This document shows, in pieces, positions 19,015 to 27,083 of a DNA stretch of 36,385 bases. The DNA is taken from assembly GCA_947632265.1 (NCBI GenBank), contig CANROP010000003.1, positions 1 to 36,385 on the forward strand, given 5' to 3'. Position 1 is the first letter of the stretch. Each line of letters begins with the position of its first letter. The position numbers and the translations under genes were made by a program. Under the pieces are notes generated by a model, which saw nothing but the letters and a program-made list of their open reading frames with translations, did no database searches and was not told the origin of the DNA. The DNA comes from an uncultured Bacilli bacterium (GTDB lineage Bacteria; Bacillota_I; Bacilli_A; RF39; UBA660).

Positions 19015-20208
19015 TATTTTTTTAATATTATTATTTATATCTCTTAGTAGTCTTTCATTTTTATTATCACATGGCTTATAGTATCTTTTTCCTTTTAAAT
19101 TATCAGGTAAATATTGTTGCTTTACTATGTGGTTAGGATAGAGATGAGCATATTTATAGTCTTTAGATGTAGTTTTGATATGATTTGGTACATTACCAGT
19201 ATTTCCTTTATTTATATCGTTTATTGCTTCATCAATTGCCATAATCGCACTATTTGATTTAGGAGAAAGTGCAAGCTCTATTACAACCTCGGCAAGAGGT
19301 ATTCTTGCTTCAGGTAATCCAAGCCTTTCACAAGCATTAATACAAGCATCTACTTTAATACCCATAGATGGGTTAGCAAGCCCAATATCTTCATATGCGA
19401 TAACACTCATTCTTCTAAATATTATATCTAAATCTCCTGCTTCAATTAGTCTAGCAAGATAGTGAAGTGCAGCATCCACATCAGAACCTCTAATACTTTT
19501 TTGAAATGCACTTATAACATCATAATATCCATCTTCATTTTTATCGTGAAATAAATTAGGTTTATTACTGATACTTTTAAGTGATTCGATATCTACATTC
19601 TTATCAGTTGAATAATAAGCAATTTCAAGTAAATTATATGCATATCTTAAATCTCCACTAGATGTATTTGCAATATAATTAATACATTCATCATCAATTT
19701 TTATATCACTTAGTTCATTTTTAATAGCTCTATTTAGTGCAAGTTTTATATCATCACTTTCTAGTTCTTTTAATTCAAATATTTGACATCTTGATCTAAT
19801 TGCTGGGTTTATAGAGTGATATGGATTAGATGTAGTCATACCAATTAAAATAATAAGACCATTCTCTAGATATGGTAAAAGTAAATCTTGCTTATCTTTA
19901 TTTAATCTATGTATCTCATCCATGATAACTACAAGCTCTCCATACATTTTTGCTTCTTCAACTATTATATCAAAATCTTTTTTATTGTTAATAGTTGCAT
20001 TAAGCATTCTATATTTTAGACCTAATTCTTCTACAATAGCGGTTGCAATAGTAGTTTTACCTATACCAGGTTTACCATATAAAATCATAGAAAATAATTT
20101 TTTATTCTTTACTAAATTTCTTATAACTTTACCTTCGCCAAGTAAATGTGATTGTCCAATAACATCGTCAATCTTTTTAGGTCTAAGTCTAAGTGCTAAA
20201 GGTTCCAT
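19006..20208 (-). CDS. rarA: Replication-associated recombination protein A (RarA/MgsA AAA ATPase)
   Basis: PLALRLRPKKIDDVIGQSHLLGEGK, LYGKPGIGKTTIA, MDEIHRLNKDKQDLLLPYLENG. Confidence 0.95.
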   Translation of the reverse strand: MEPLALRLRPKKIDDVIGQSHLLGEGKVIRNLVKNKKLFSMILYGKPGIGKTTIATAIVEELGLKYRMLNATINNKKDFDIIVEEAKMYGELVVIMDEIHRLNKDKQDLLLPYLENGLIILIGMTTSNPYHSINPAIRSRCQIFELKELESDDIKLALNRAIKNELSDIKIDDECINYIANTSSGDLRYAYNLLEIAYYSTDKNVDIESLKSISNKPNLFHDKNEDGYYDVISAFQKSIRGSDVDAALHYLARLIEAGDLDIIFRRMSVIAYEDIGLANPSMGIKVDACINACERLGLPEARIPLAEVVIELALSPKSNSAIMAIDEAINDINKGNTGNVPNHIKTTSKDYKYAHLYPNHIVKQQYLPDNLKGKRYYKPCDNKNERLLRDINNNIKKIID

Positions 20209-20254
20209 AACATCACCATTTATTATTTTATCATAATATATCTAAATATAGAAT

Positions 20255-20263
20255 ATTTTAATA
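20255..20263. repeat. Left target-site duplication of IS (ATTTTAATA)
   Basis: Identical to 21972-21980, each directly abutting an IS terminal CAGTAA/TTACTG. Confidence 0.7.
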
Positions 20264-20294
20264 CAGTAATTCCGAATAAAAAAGGTTAATAAAT

Positions 20295-20353
20295 AAAAAA
20301 ATAGATAGAATAATGGATATAATGATAATTATATGTAGTCTATCTATTTTTTT
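20295..20353. terminator. Long inverted repeat/terminator inside the left end of the IS
   Basis: AAAAAAATAGATAG ... CTATCTATTTTTTT (14-bp stem). Confidence 0.55.
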
Positions 20354-20427
20354 TACATTTTTATTCATGTCAAAAGAGTATGTTGAAAAACACACTTGTA
20401 ACCCCCCTGATATTCTTTTTTATATGT

Positions 20428-21882
20428 TTAATCAAATCTAATTTGAAAACCTTGATTTAAATCTAATTCTTGAATTTTCATTAATTCTAAATAAATTAAA
20501 TTGCTAATTTCTACTTTTGTTTCTTTTAATTTTTTTATGATTGTAGATCCATAATACAGAATAGTTAAAAGTAAATGAGCTATTTGCATAAAGTAATAGT
20601 TTGCCTTCATTCCATTGCTGTTAAATGTATAACAATGTTCTATGTTTAATACTTTAGATTTTTGCTCTTTAAAACCTTGATTTTCTATCTTCCAACGTCT
20701 TCTTCCAAAAATAACAATTTCTTCATAGTTTGCTTTAGTAATTTTTATTGATGTTACAAACATAAATGTTGATTCTTTTAAGTTTTTACTTAATTCTATA
20801 GGAGATTCATCTTGTTGTTGTTTATCAACTTCATCTTTAGAAGTATACTTTATAACATTAGTAATCCCTTCTGTATTTTTAGTTCCACTTCCAAATCCTA
20901 CTTCATTTACAAATTCATATTCATTAATTACATCTGTTTCTATATTATCAAATTCTTCCATAATAGATGACATCACTGATTCTTTATATCTTAATATGTA
21001 ATCCATTTTATGACTTTTACATGCATCCATAAAAGGTTTTTTTACATAAAGGGCATCTCCTCCAATTGTTATTGGTAATTTTGGATATGCATCTCTTATT
21101 TTATCGAGTAAACGATAAGCAGCTTTTAATTCACAATCTTGTTTTTCTGTTTCGTTATTCATATATTCGTTTTCAACAAATTCTGTTGCAAAGGAAAACA
21201 CATAATCTTTGCAAATAAGTTTTGCTTCTAAAACATAATATTGATATTCAGTATATTCATCATCTGTTCCTTTATTATATACTTTATAAATACAATTTTT
21301 TCCTAAATTAATGCGTGTAGAAAATAATCCAGAACCATCAATTACAATATAAAAGCTACCATTTGATAATCTAAATTTATCAAGAGTTTTTGATTCAATC
21401 AATTTTTTTGTTAATTTTGTTCTTAACTTATCGAGTTCTACTATATTAATAGAATTCATTACATTAGAAATAGTATCGTCACATGGAAATTCAGTTAAAT
21501 TTGTATCCAATATTTGATTAATATTAGATATAAATTCTACTTTATTTAATTTAGTCATAATTTCTTTCATACTTTGAATGCCACAACATAAAGCAATTAA
21601 TCGAATGACAGTAATTTCTTGCATACTGTATTCTGTATAAGATTGATTTCTAATGTCGGAAAGATTAGCTAAATCATTTAACAAATTAGGGAAAACATTT
21701 TTGAAAATAATAATTAATTGTTCTAAAGGATTGGTATGAGCTTTTAGTTCTCTAATCATTGTCTTAGTTAAAATTGGTTTTCCATTTCTTTGAGTTATAG
21801 CCTTTCTAACTCTTCGCTTAAAGGTTCTTTCTTGTTCGTGCTTTACTTTTTTATTTATTCTATTTTTTTCATTTTTTGTCAC
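20428..21882 (-). CDS. Transposase (IS4-superfamily-like DDE)
   Basis: IDGSGLFSTR, ITIGGDALYVKKPF, GRRRWKIENQGFKEQK; true start probably GTG 21882, track start lies in SD. Confidence 0.85.
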   Translation of the reverse strand: MTKNEKNRINKKVKHEQERTFKRRVRKAITQRNGKPILTKTMIRELKAHTNPLEQLIIIFKNVFPNLLNDLANLSDIRNQSYTEYSMQEITVIRLIALCCGIQSMKEIMTKLNKVEFISNINQILDTNLTEFPCDDTISNVMNSINIVELDKLRTKLTKKLIESKTLDKFRLSNGSFYIVIDGSGLFSTRINLGKNCIYKVYNKGTDDEYTEYQYYVLEAKLICKDYVFSFATEFVENEYMNNETEKQDCELKAAYRLLDKIRDAYPKLPITIGGDALYVKKPFMDACKSHKMDYILRYKESVMSSIMEEFDNIETDVINEYEFVNEVGFGSGTKNTEGITNVIKYTSKDEVDKQQQDESPIELSKNLKESTFMFVTSIKITKANYEEIVIFGRRRWKIENQGFKEQKSKVLNIEHCYTFNSNGMKANYYFMQIAHLLLTILYYGSTIIKKLKETKVEISNLIYLELMKIQELDLNQGFQIRFD

Positions 21883-21945
21883 TATAATCACTTCCTATTT
21901 TATAGTAACAGAAGTTCAACTTTAATTCAATACTTTGATTTATCC

Positions 21946-22016
21946 CGTAGAATTTTTATTCGGAGTTACTGATTTTAATATAGGGAACTTGCAAAAAATA
22001 TTCTTTTATGGTATTA
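21946..22016. repeat. 71-bp perfect direct repeat, copy 1
   Basis: CGTAGAATTTTTATTCGGAGTTACTGATTTTAATATAGGGAACTTGCAAAAAATATTCTTTTATGGTATTA; includes IS right end plus 45 bp of flank. Confidence 0.95.
21972..21980. repeat. Right target-site duplication of IS (ATTTTAATA)
   Basis: Matches 20255-20263. Confidence 0.7.
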
Positions 22017-22316
22017 CCCGAGTTTCGCACTTGTTGAAGCAAAAAATCACTATTTAGCCTAGTGTTTATAAGACTCTGTGGTGATCTTTATTTTGTATAA
22101 TCATATTGTAACGAAACAAATACTTATTATATCTAGGTTAAACTAATATTATCGTAAAAAATATAAAATGTAAATATCATTTAAAAAAATATGGCAAAAA
22201 TTTATATAAAATGTGTCTATGTTACAATATAATTATACTAAAAACTATTATAAGTAAATCCTCATAATATAAGGCTTGAAAGCCTATTTTTTCTTTTTTC
22301 ATCTGCGAAACTTGGG
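22017..22316. mobile_element. 300-bp MITE-like element with 13-bp TIRs, no ORF
   Basis: CCCGAGTTTCGCA ... TGCGAAACTTGGG (12/13); internal TTTGTATAAT and terminator AGGCTTgaaAGCCTATTTTTT. Confidence 0.5.
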
Positions 22317-22387
22317 CGTAGAATTTTTATTCGGAGTTACTGATTTTAATATAGGGAACTTGCAAAAAATATTCTTTTATGGTATTA
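22317..22387. repeat. 71-bp perfect direct repeat, copy 2
   Basis: Identical to 21946-22016. Confidence 0.95.
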
Positions 22388-22410
22388 TGTAATTAGCAAG
22401 AGAAATTGCA

Positions 22411-22507
22411 TATAATAAAAAAGGATACATTTGATTAGTGGAATCAAATGCTTCCCTTATTTGGAGTGCATTTGAAATCAACTGTTGTTGAAATCAAATG
22501 CTTTTTT
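22411..22507 (+). ncRNA. Candidate antitoxin/antisense RNA (~85 nt) convergent with the small peptide gene
   Basis: -10 TATAAT 22411-22416 (weak -35); hairpin CATTTGATT/AATCAAATG (22428-22450); hairpin GCATTTGAAATCAAC tgtt GTTGAAATCAAATGC (22468-22501) followed by TTTTTT. Confidence 0.5.
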
Positions 22508-22585
22508 CTATTTAACTAACAATATAAATATTATAGCAAGTAGAAGTAATATGATAACAAATTGAGATTTTTCTCTTTTAGTCAT
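22508..22585 (-). CDS. 25-aa single-pass membrane peptide MTKREKSQFVIILLLLAIIFILLVK, candidate type I toxin
   Basis: Start preceded by GGAAGGCGGTGAT-ATT-ATG; basic N-terminus plus 16-aa hydrophobic stretch plus C-terminal K; own promoter; not in the ORF track. Confidence 0.65.
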   Translation of the reverse strand: MTKREKSQFVIILLLLAIIFILLVK

Positions 22586-22661
22586 AATATCACCGCCTTC
22601 CTTTTATCTTTTGATAATTGAAAGGGAAAGCATCTGATATATTTCAAACGTATCCATAAAC

Positions 22662-22690
22662 ATTATATCAAACAAATGTTTTTTACACAA
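22662..22690 (-). promoter_or_regulatory. Promoter for the 25-aa peptide mRNA
   Basis: Minus strand TTGTGT-17-TATAAT with extended -10 TGA-TATAAT. Confidence 0.65.
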
Positions 22691-22721
22691 TATTTTTATA
22701 CAAAATTAAATTAAAATTAAA

Positions 22722-22751
22722 TTTAAAGTGGTCGAATTCGATTACTTTAAA
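22722..22751. repeat. 30-bp near-perfect palindrome TTTAAAGTGGTCGAATTCGATTACTTTAAA
   Basis: Self-complementary except one GG/TT pair of positions. Confidence 0.6.
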
Positions 22752-22948
22752 ATCTTCATTATTCAATTTTTCCTATACCTCTAGAAAAAATTGCTTTTTT
22801 AATTTCTTAACAAATTTTTAACAATATCTGTTAGTGCTTCATTGTTTTAAGTTTTTGCTAAATAATATATATTCATATCCATAAACTCTAATTAAGTTAA
22901 TTTTACCATAATATATAAAAAAGTGGTATAATTGATTTGGTGGTTAGC

Positions 22949-23797
22949 ATGGATGACATAATAAAAATTATAAATAAAAATCCAAATATAGATATAGATT
23001 TAAAAGATAAAATAATAGAATGTGTAACATTAATAATAAATAAATATCCTATGAGTTATAGAAATCTAAATAATAATCTAGAAAATATAACGATAAGATA
23101 TACCACTAAAGAAGATGATGATAGATTAAATAAAATAAATGCAAAATCTATATATAATGCACTTGATAATGTATTATTGATAAATAAAGAAACACTAGAT
23201 GAAGAAAGCTACAAACATATATTAATACACGAATTACTACACGTATCTTCATTTAATTCTGATAATTTAGGCTTTGAAAGTTTGGGCGCTAAAAGTGGAA
23301 TGTCATTTAATGAGGGAATGACTGAATATTTAACTATGTCAATATTAAACGAATATAAAAAAGGATTCGCAATATATGGAAATGATGTTAACAATATAGT
23401 TTTATTAAGTAGTATAATTCCTTTTCAAAAATTAGTAAATTTGTATTTCTACGATGGACTTTTAGGACTATTTGAAGAATATATAAATAGAGTAGGAAGT
23501 TCTAATAATTTAAAAGATTTAATTATTAATATGGATAGTGAACACATAAAAAGAGCAAGAGAAAATAAATTTGATAATGAATATAAAGATAAGTACATTA
23601 AACTATTTATAGAAGATATTTCAAAAGTAGAATTTGATAGCGATATAAAAATACAAGATACAATAAGACTAGTTATAAATTTTATTAAAAATCAGTATAA
23701 AGTAGATTATATACCAGAAACAATTAAGAAAGATGTAGAGACTTTTATTAGTGTAATGTTTGGAAAATTAAATATAAAGGGGATAAAACATGTATAA
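22949..23797 (+). CDS. Putative HExxH metallopeptidase-like protein (intact paralogue of 18187-18994)
   Basis: LIHELLHVSSF ... FNEGMTEYLT; track start 22937 is GTG in SD (GGTGGT). Confidence 0.65.
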   Translation: MDDIIKIINKNPNIDIDLKDKIIECVTLIINKYPMSYRNLNNNLENITIRYTTKEDDDRLNKINAKSIYNALDNVLLINKETLDEESYKHILIHELLHVSSFNSDNLGFESLGAKSGMSFNEGMTEYLTMSILNEYKKGFAIYGNDVNNIVLLSSIIPFQKLVNLYFYDGLLGLFEEYINRVGSSNNLKDLIINMDSEHIKRARENKFDNEYKDKYIKLFIEDISKVEFDSDIKIQDTIRLVINFIKNQYKVDYIPETIKKDVETFISVMFGKLNIKGIKHV

Positions 23798-24677
23798 AAC
23801 TAGTGAATTAATAGAAGAATTTCTAAGATATTTACTTATAGATAAAGGATATAGTAATAATACTATTAATTCTTATAAAATAGATTTAGAGAAGTTTTTA
23901 GAATATAATAAAGATAAAAATATAAGTGATATTAGTAATAACGATTTAAAAGAATATGTTAAATGGTTAAAAAAAATTGAGTTAAGTGATAAAACAATAT
24001 CACGTAATATTTCATGTTTAAAAAGTTTTTATAAATTTCTATTAATAGAAAAATTTATAAATAATAATCCTAGTGATTCATTAATAATGCCAAAATTAAA
24101 GAAAAGTTTACCTAATACTCTTACAGAAGATGAAGTATTAAAATTATTAGATATAAAATTAACTGATGCATTTAGTTATAGAAATAAAGCTATGATGGAG
24201 TTACTTTATGCAACAGGTCTTAGAGTTAGTGAACTAGTAAATTTAAAATTACAAGATATAGATTTAAATCAAGATATAGTAAGAACTTTTGGTAAAGGTA
24301 GTAAAGAAAGAGTAATTCCTATTGGAGATTATGCTAGAGAATACTTAAAAAAATATATATATGAATATAGAGAACTTATGTTAAAAAAGAATAATGTTGA
24401 TTATTTATTTTTAAATAATCATGGAAATAGAATGACTAGACAAGGATTTTTTAAAATAATAAAAAAAATAGCACGCGATAATGGAATTACTAAAGAATTA
24501 TCTCCACATACAATAAGACATTCATTTGCTAGTCATTTACTTAAATATGGAGCAGATTTAAGAACTATACAAGAATTACTTGGTCACTCTGATATATCTA
24601 CAACACAGATATATACTCATATTACTAATGAAGAATTAAGAGAAAATTATGAAAACTTTCATCCACATGGAAGTTAA
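23790..24677 (+). CDS. xerD: Tyrosine recombinase XerD-like
   Basis: LLYATGLRVSELVNL, HTIRHSFASHLLKYGADLRTIQELLGHSDISTTQIYTH. Confidence 0.9.
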   Translation: MYKTSELIEEFLRYLLIDKGYSNNTINSYKIDLEKFLEYNKDKNISDISNNDLKEYVKWLKKIELSDKTISRNISCLKSFYKFLLIEKFINNNPSDSLIMPKLKKSLPNTLTEDEVLKLLDIKLTDAFSYRNKAMMELLYATGLRVSELVNLKLQDIDLNQDIVRTFGKGSKERVIPIGDYAREYLKKYIYEYRELMLKKNNVDYLFLNNHGNRMTRQGFFKIIKKIARDNGITKELSPHTIRHSFASHLLKYGADLRTIQELLGHSDISTTQIYTHITNEELRENYENFHPHGS

Positions 24678-24746
24678 ATACTAAATTAGATGTTGTTATA
24701 CTTTTTATTTTATTTTTTTCATGTTATAATTAGTTAGGTGATAAAA

Positions 24747-25862
24747 GTGAATATAAATAAAAATAGTTTAAATGAAGTAATAGAAATTTTAAAGAAAATA
24801 TTAAAATTATCCTATGTACTATTAATGATATTTGGTGCTTATATTATTTTAAGAATAATAAAAGAACTTGGGATAATTGTAATTGTTCTTAGATTATTAA
24901 AAATAGTCTCTCCACTATTTATAGGTATTGTTTTAGCATGGATTTTAAATCCCTTTGTCAAATGGTTAGAGAAAAAAGGGGTTAGAAGAGTACTTGGAAC
25001 AACAGTTGCTTATGTAATTTTAATAGGTGCACTTTTCTTACTTATACAATCTATTTTACCTTTACTTTATAATCAAACAATAGAACTAGTAGAAAATTTC
25101 CCAAATATATTTTCATCAATTAAAGAATGGGCTATCGATTTATTTAATAATATAGATTCTAGTGTAGTAAATGTTCAAAATATAGAAAAGACTATATCAC
25201 TTAGATTAGATGAATTTGCAACTGAATTATCTACTACTTTACCATCATTTATCATGAATGCTGCAAGTAGTATTATCTCTTCTGTTGGAACGTTTGTAAT
25301 AGGACTCGTAATAGGATTTTTCTTACTTCTTAGTTGTAATAATCTAGGTGCAACATTACTTGATTTAGTACCTAAAAAATTTAGAAATACAGCAAGTGAA
25401 CTTGCATTTAATATAAATCAATCACTAAGAGGATATGTAACAGGTGCATTTTTCGACGCATTACTCGTATTCGTAGTATCATCAATCGCGTTTGCTATAT
25501 TAGGGCTTAAATCTGCACTTTTATTTGGGTTATTCTGTGGAATTATGAATGTAATACCATATGCAGGACCATATATAGGTGGTGCTCCAGCTGTAGTAGT
25601 AGCATTCTCTCAAGGTACAGGAACAGGAATAGCAGTACTTCTTGCTATAGTTATTATTCAAACTATAGAAGGAAATGTATTACAAACTTTAATAATTAGT
25701 AAAACTACAAAACTAAATCCAGTAACAATAATTTTAGGACTTTTAGTATTTGGACATTTCTTTGGAATACTAGGAATGCTTCTTTCTACACCAATAATAA
25801 GTGTTATTAAAGTAGTAGTGAAATACTTTAATGAAAAGTATGAAATATTTAAGTTTATATAG
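24747..25862 (+). CDS. AI-2E family transporter
   Basis: Multiple TM; VSPLFIGIVLAWILNPFVKWLEKKGVRR; NVIPYAGPYIGGAP; track start GTG 24738 lies within GGTGAT. Confidence 0.85.
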   Translation: MNINKNSLNEVIEILKKILKLSYVLLMIFGAYIILRIIKELGIIVIVLRLLKIVSPLFIGIVLAWILNPFVKWLEKKGVRRVLGTTVAYVILIGALFLLIQSILPLLYNQTIELVENFPNIFSSIKEWAIDLFNNIDSSVVNVQNIEKTISLRLDEFATELSTTLPSFIMNAASSIISSVGTFVIGLVIGFFLLLSCNNLGATLLDLVPKKFRNTASELAFNINQSLRGYVTGAFFDALLVFVVSSIAFAILGLKSALLFGLFCGIMNVIPYAGPYIGGAPAVVVAFSQGTGTGIAVLLAIVIIQTIEGNVLQTLIISKTTKLNPVTIILGLLVFGHFFGILGMLLSTPIISVIKVVVKYFNEKYEIFKFI

Positions 25863-25870
25863 GAGTGTTT

Positions 25871-26422
25871 ATGGAGTATATAAAAAAAGAACCTAAAATA
25901 TTTGTATTATCAGGAAAAGCTAAGAGTGGTAAAAACGAAGTAGCTAAAATAATAGAGAATTATTATAAAAATAAGAATAAGAAAGTTATAATTACTGGTT
26001 TTACTTATTATTTAAAAGATTATGCGAAAAGAATAATTGGTTGGAATGGAAATGAATTAGAAAAACCAAGAGAGTTTTTACAACAATTTGGAATAGAATT
26101 TATAAAGAATAAAATAGATGATAAATTCTTTATTAATAGAACTATCCAAGATATTCTAGTGTTTTCATATTTTTATGATATAATAATCATCAGTGATGCA
26201 AGACTTGTTGATGAAATTGAAACATTAAAAAATACATATAATAATGTAATTACAATTAAAGTAACAAGAGATAACTATGATAATGGTTTAAAAGAAAACG
26301 AAAAAAATCACATAACAGAAATAGATTTAGATAATTATACTAATTTTGATCATGTAATTAATAACGAGAGTTATGATAAATTAGTTAAAGATGTTTTAGA
26401 ATTGTTAGGAAGTGAAATATGA
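25871..26422 (+). CDS. Deoxynucleoside monophosphate kinase-like P-loop kinase
   Basis: FVLSGKAKSGKNEVAKII Walker A; REFLQQFGIEFIKN; IIISDARLVDEIE. Confidence 0.65.
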   Translation: MEYIKKEPKIFVLSGKAKSGKNEVAKIIENYYKNKNKKVIITGFTYYLKDYAKRIIGWNGNELEKPREFLQQFGIEFIKNKIDDKFFINRTIQDILVFSYFYDIIIISDARLVDEIETLKNTYNNVITIKVTRDNYDNGLKENEKNHITEIDLDNYTNFDHVINNESYDKLVKDVLELLGSEI

Positions 26423-27081
26423 AAATAGTTGCGATAGATGGACCTGCAGGTAGTGGAAAAGGAACAGTATCACGTATACTATCAAAAAAGTGTAATTTAT
26501 TATATATAGATACAGGTGCGATGTATAGATCTATTGCTTATCAAGTTTTAAAACTAGGTATAGATATAACTGATGAAGAAAAAATAACAGATATAGCTAA
26601 AAATTCTAAAATTGAATTTATAGATGAAAAAACATATTTAAATGGAATAGATATAAGCAAAGAAATTAGAAGTATGGAGGTAACTAAAATAGTATCTCCA
26701 GTATCTAGTATAGTTCCACTTAGAGAAGTATTAGTAGGTATGCAAAGAGAAATGGCTCGAAATCATGATGTTATTATGGAAGGAAGAGATATAACTACAG
26801 TAGTATTTCCTAATGCAACTTATAAGTTTTATTTAGATGCAACTACTCCTGAAAGGGCAAAAAGAAGATATAAAGAAAATATTATAAAGGGTATTAATTC
26901 TAGTTATGAAGAAGTACTAGAAAACATAAAAAAAAGAGATTATAACGATATGAATAAGAGCGTTGGTGCACTTAAAATAGCTCATGATGCCATATACATA
27001 GATTCAACAAATATGACTATAGAAGAAGTAGTAAGTGCAATGGAAAATGTAATAGAAAACGATAAACATAAAGAGGTGTAA
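26419..27081 (+). CDS. cmk: Cytidylate kinase
   Basis: KIVAIDGPAGSGKGTVSRILSKK, YIDTGAMYR, MEGRDITTVVFPNA. Confidence 0.96.
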   Translation: MKIVAIDGPAGSGKGTVSRILSKKCNLLYIDTGAMYRSIAYQVLKLGIDITDEEKITDIAKNSKIEFIDEKTYLNGIDISKEIRSMEVTKIVSPVSSIVPLREVLVGMQREMARNHDVIMEGRDITTVVFPNATYKFYLDATTPERAKRRYKENIIKGINSSYEEVLENIKKRDYNDMNKSVGALKIAHDAIYIDSTNMTIEEVVSAMENVIENDKHKEV

Positions 27082-27083
27082 TA

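Larger units (their letters stand above)
20264..21971 (-). mobile_element. IS element (1708 bp), IS4-like DDE transposase
   Basis: TIRs CAGTAATTCCGAATAAAAA / rc CAGTAACTCCGAATAAAAA (18/19); 9-bp TSD; single transposase. Confidence 0.82.

Noticed and set aside
19922-20236. 104-aa plus-strand ORF opposite rarA
   Set aside because: Shadow of rarA; overlaps its start region only.
22428-22501. Possible CRISPR-like array from repeated ATTTGATT/AATCAAATG words
   Set aside because: Only two short hairpins with irregular spacing and no cas genes; better explained as terminators/antisense RNA structure.
22700-22930. Degenerate coding traces on the minus strand (NEDFKVIEFDHFKFN-like)
   Set aside because: Multiple stops, no start/SD and overlap with the palindrome; cannot be distinguished from chance.
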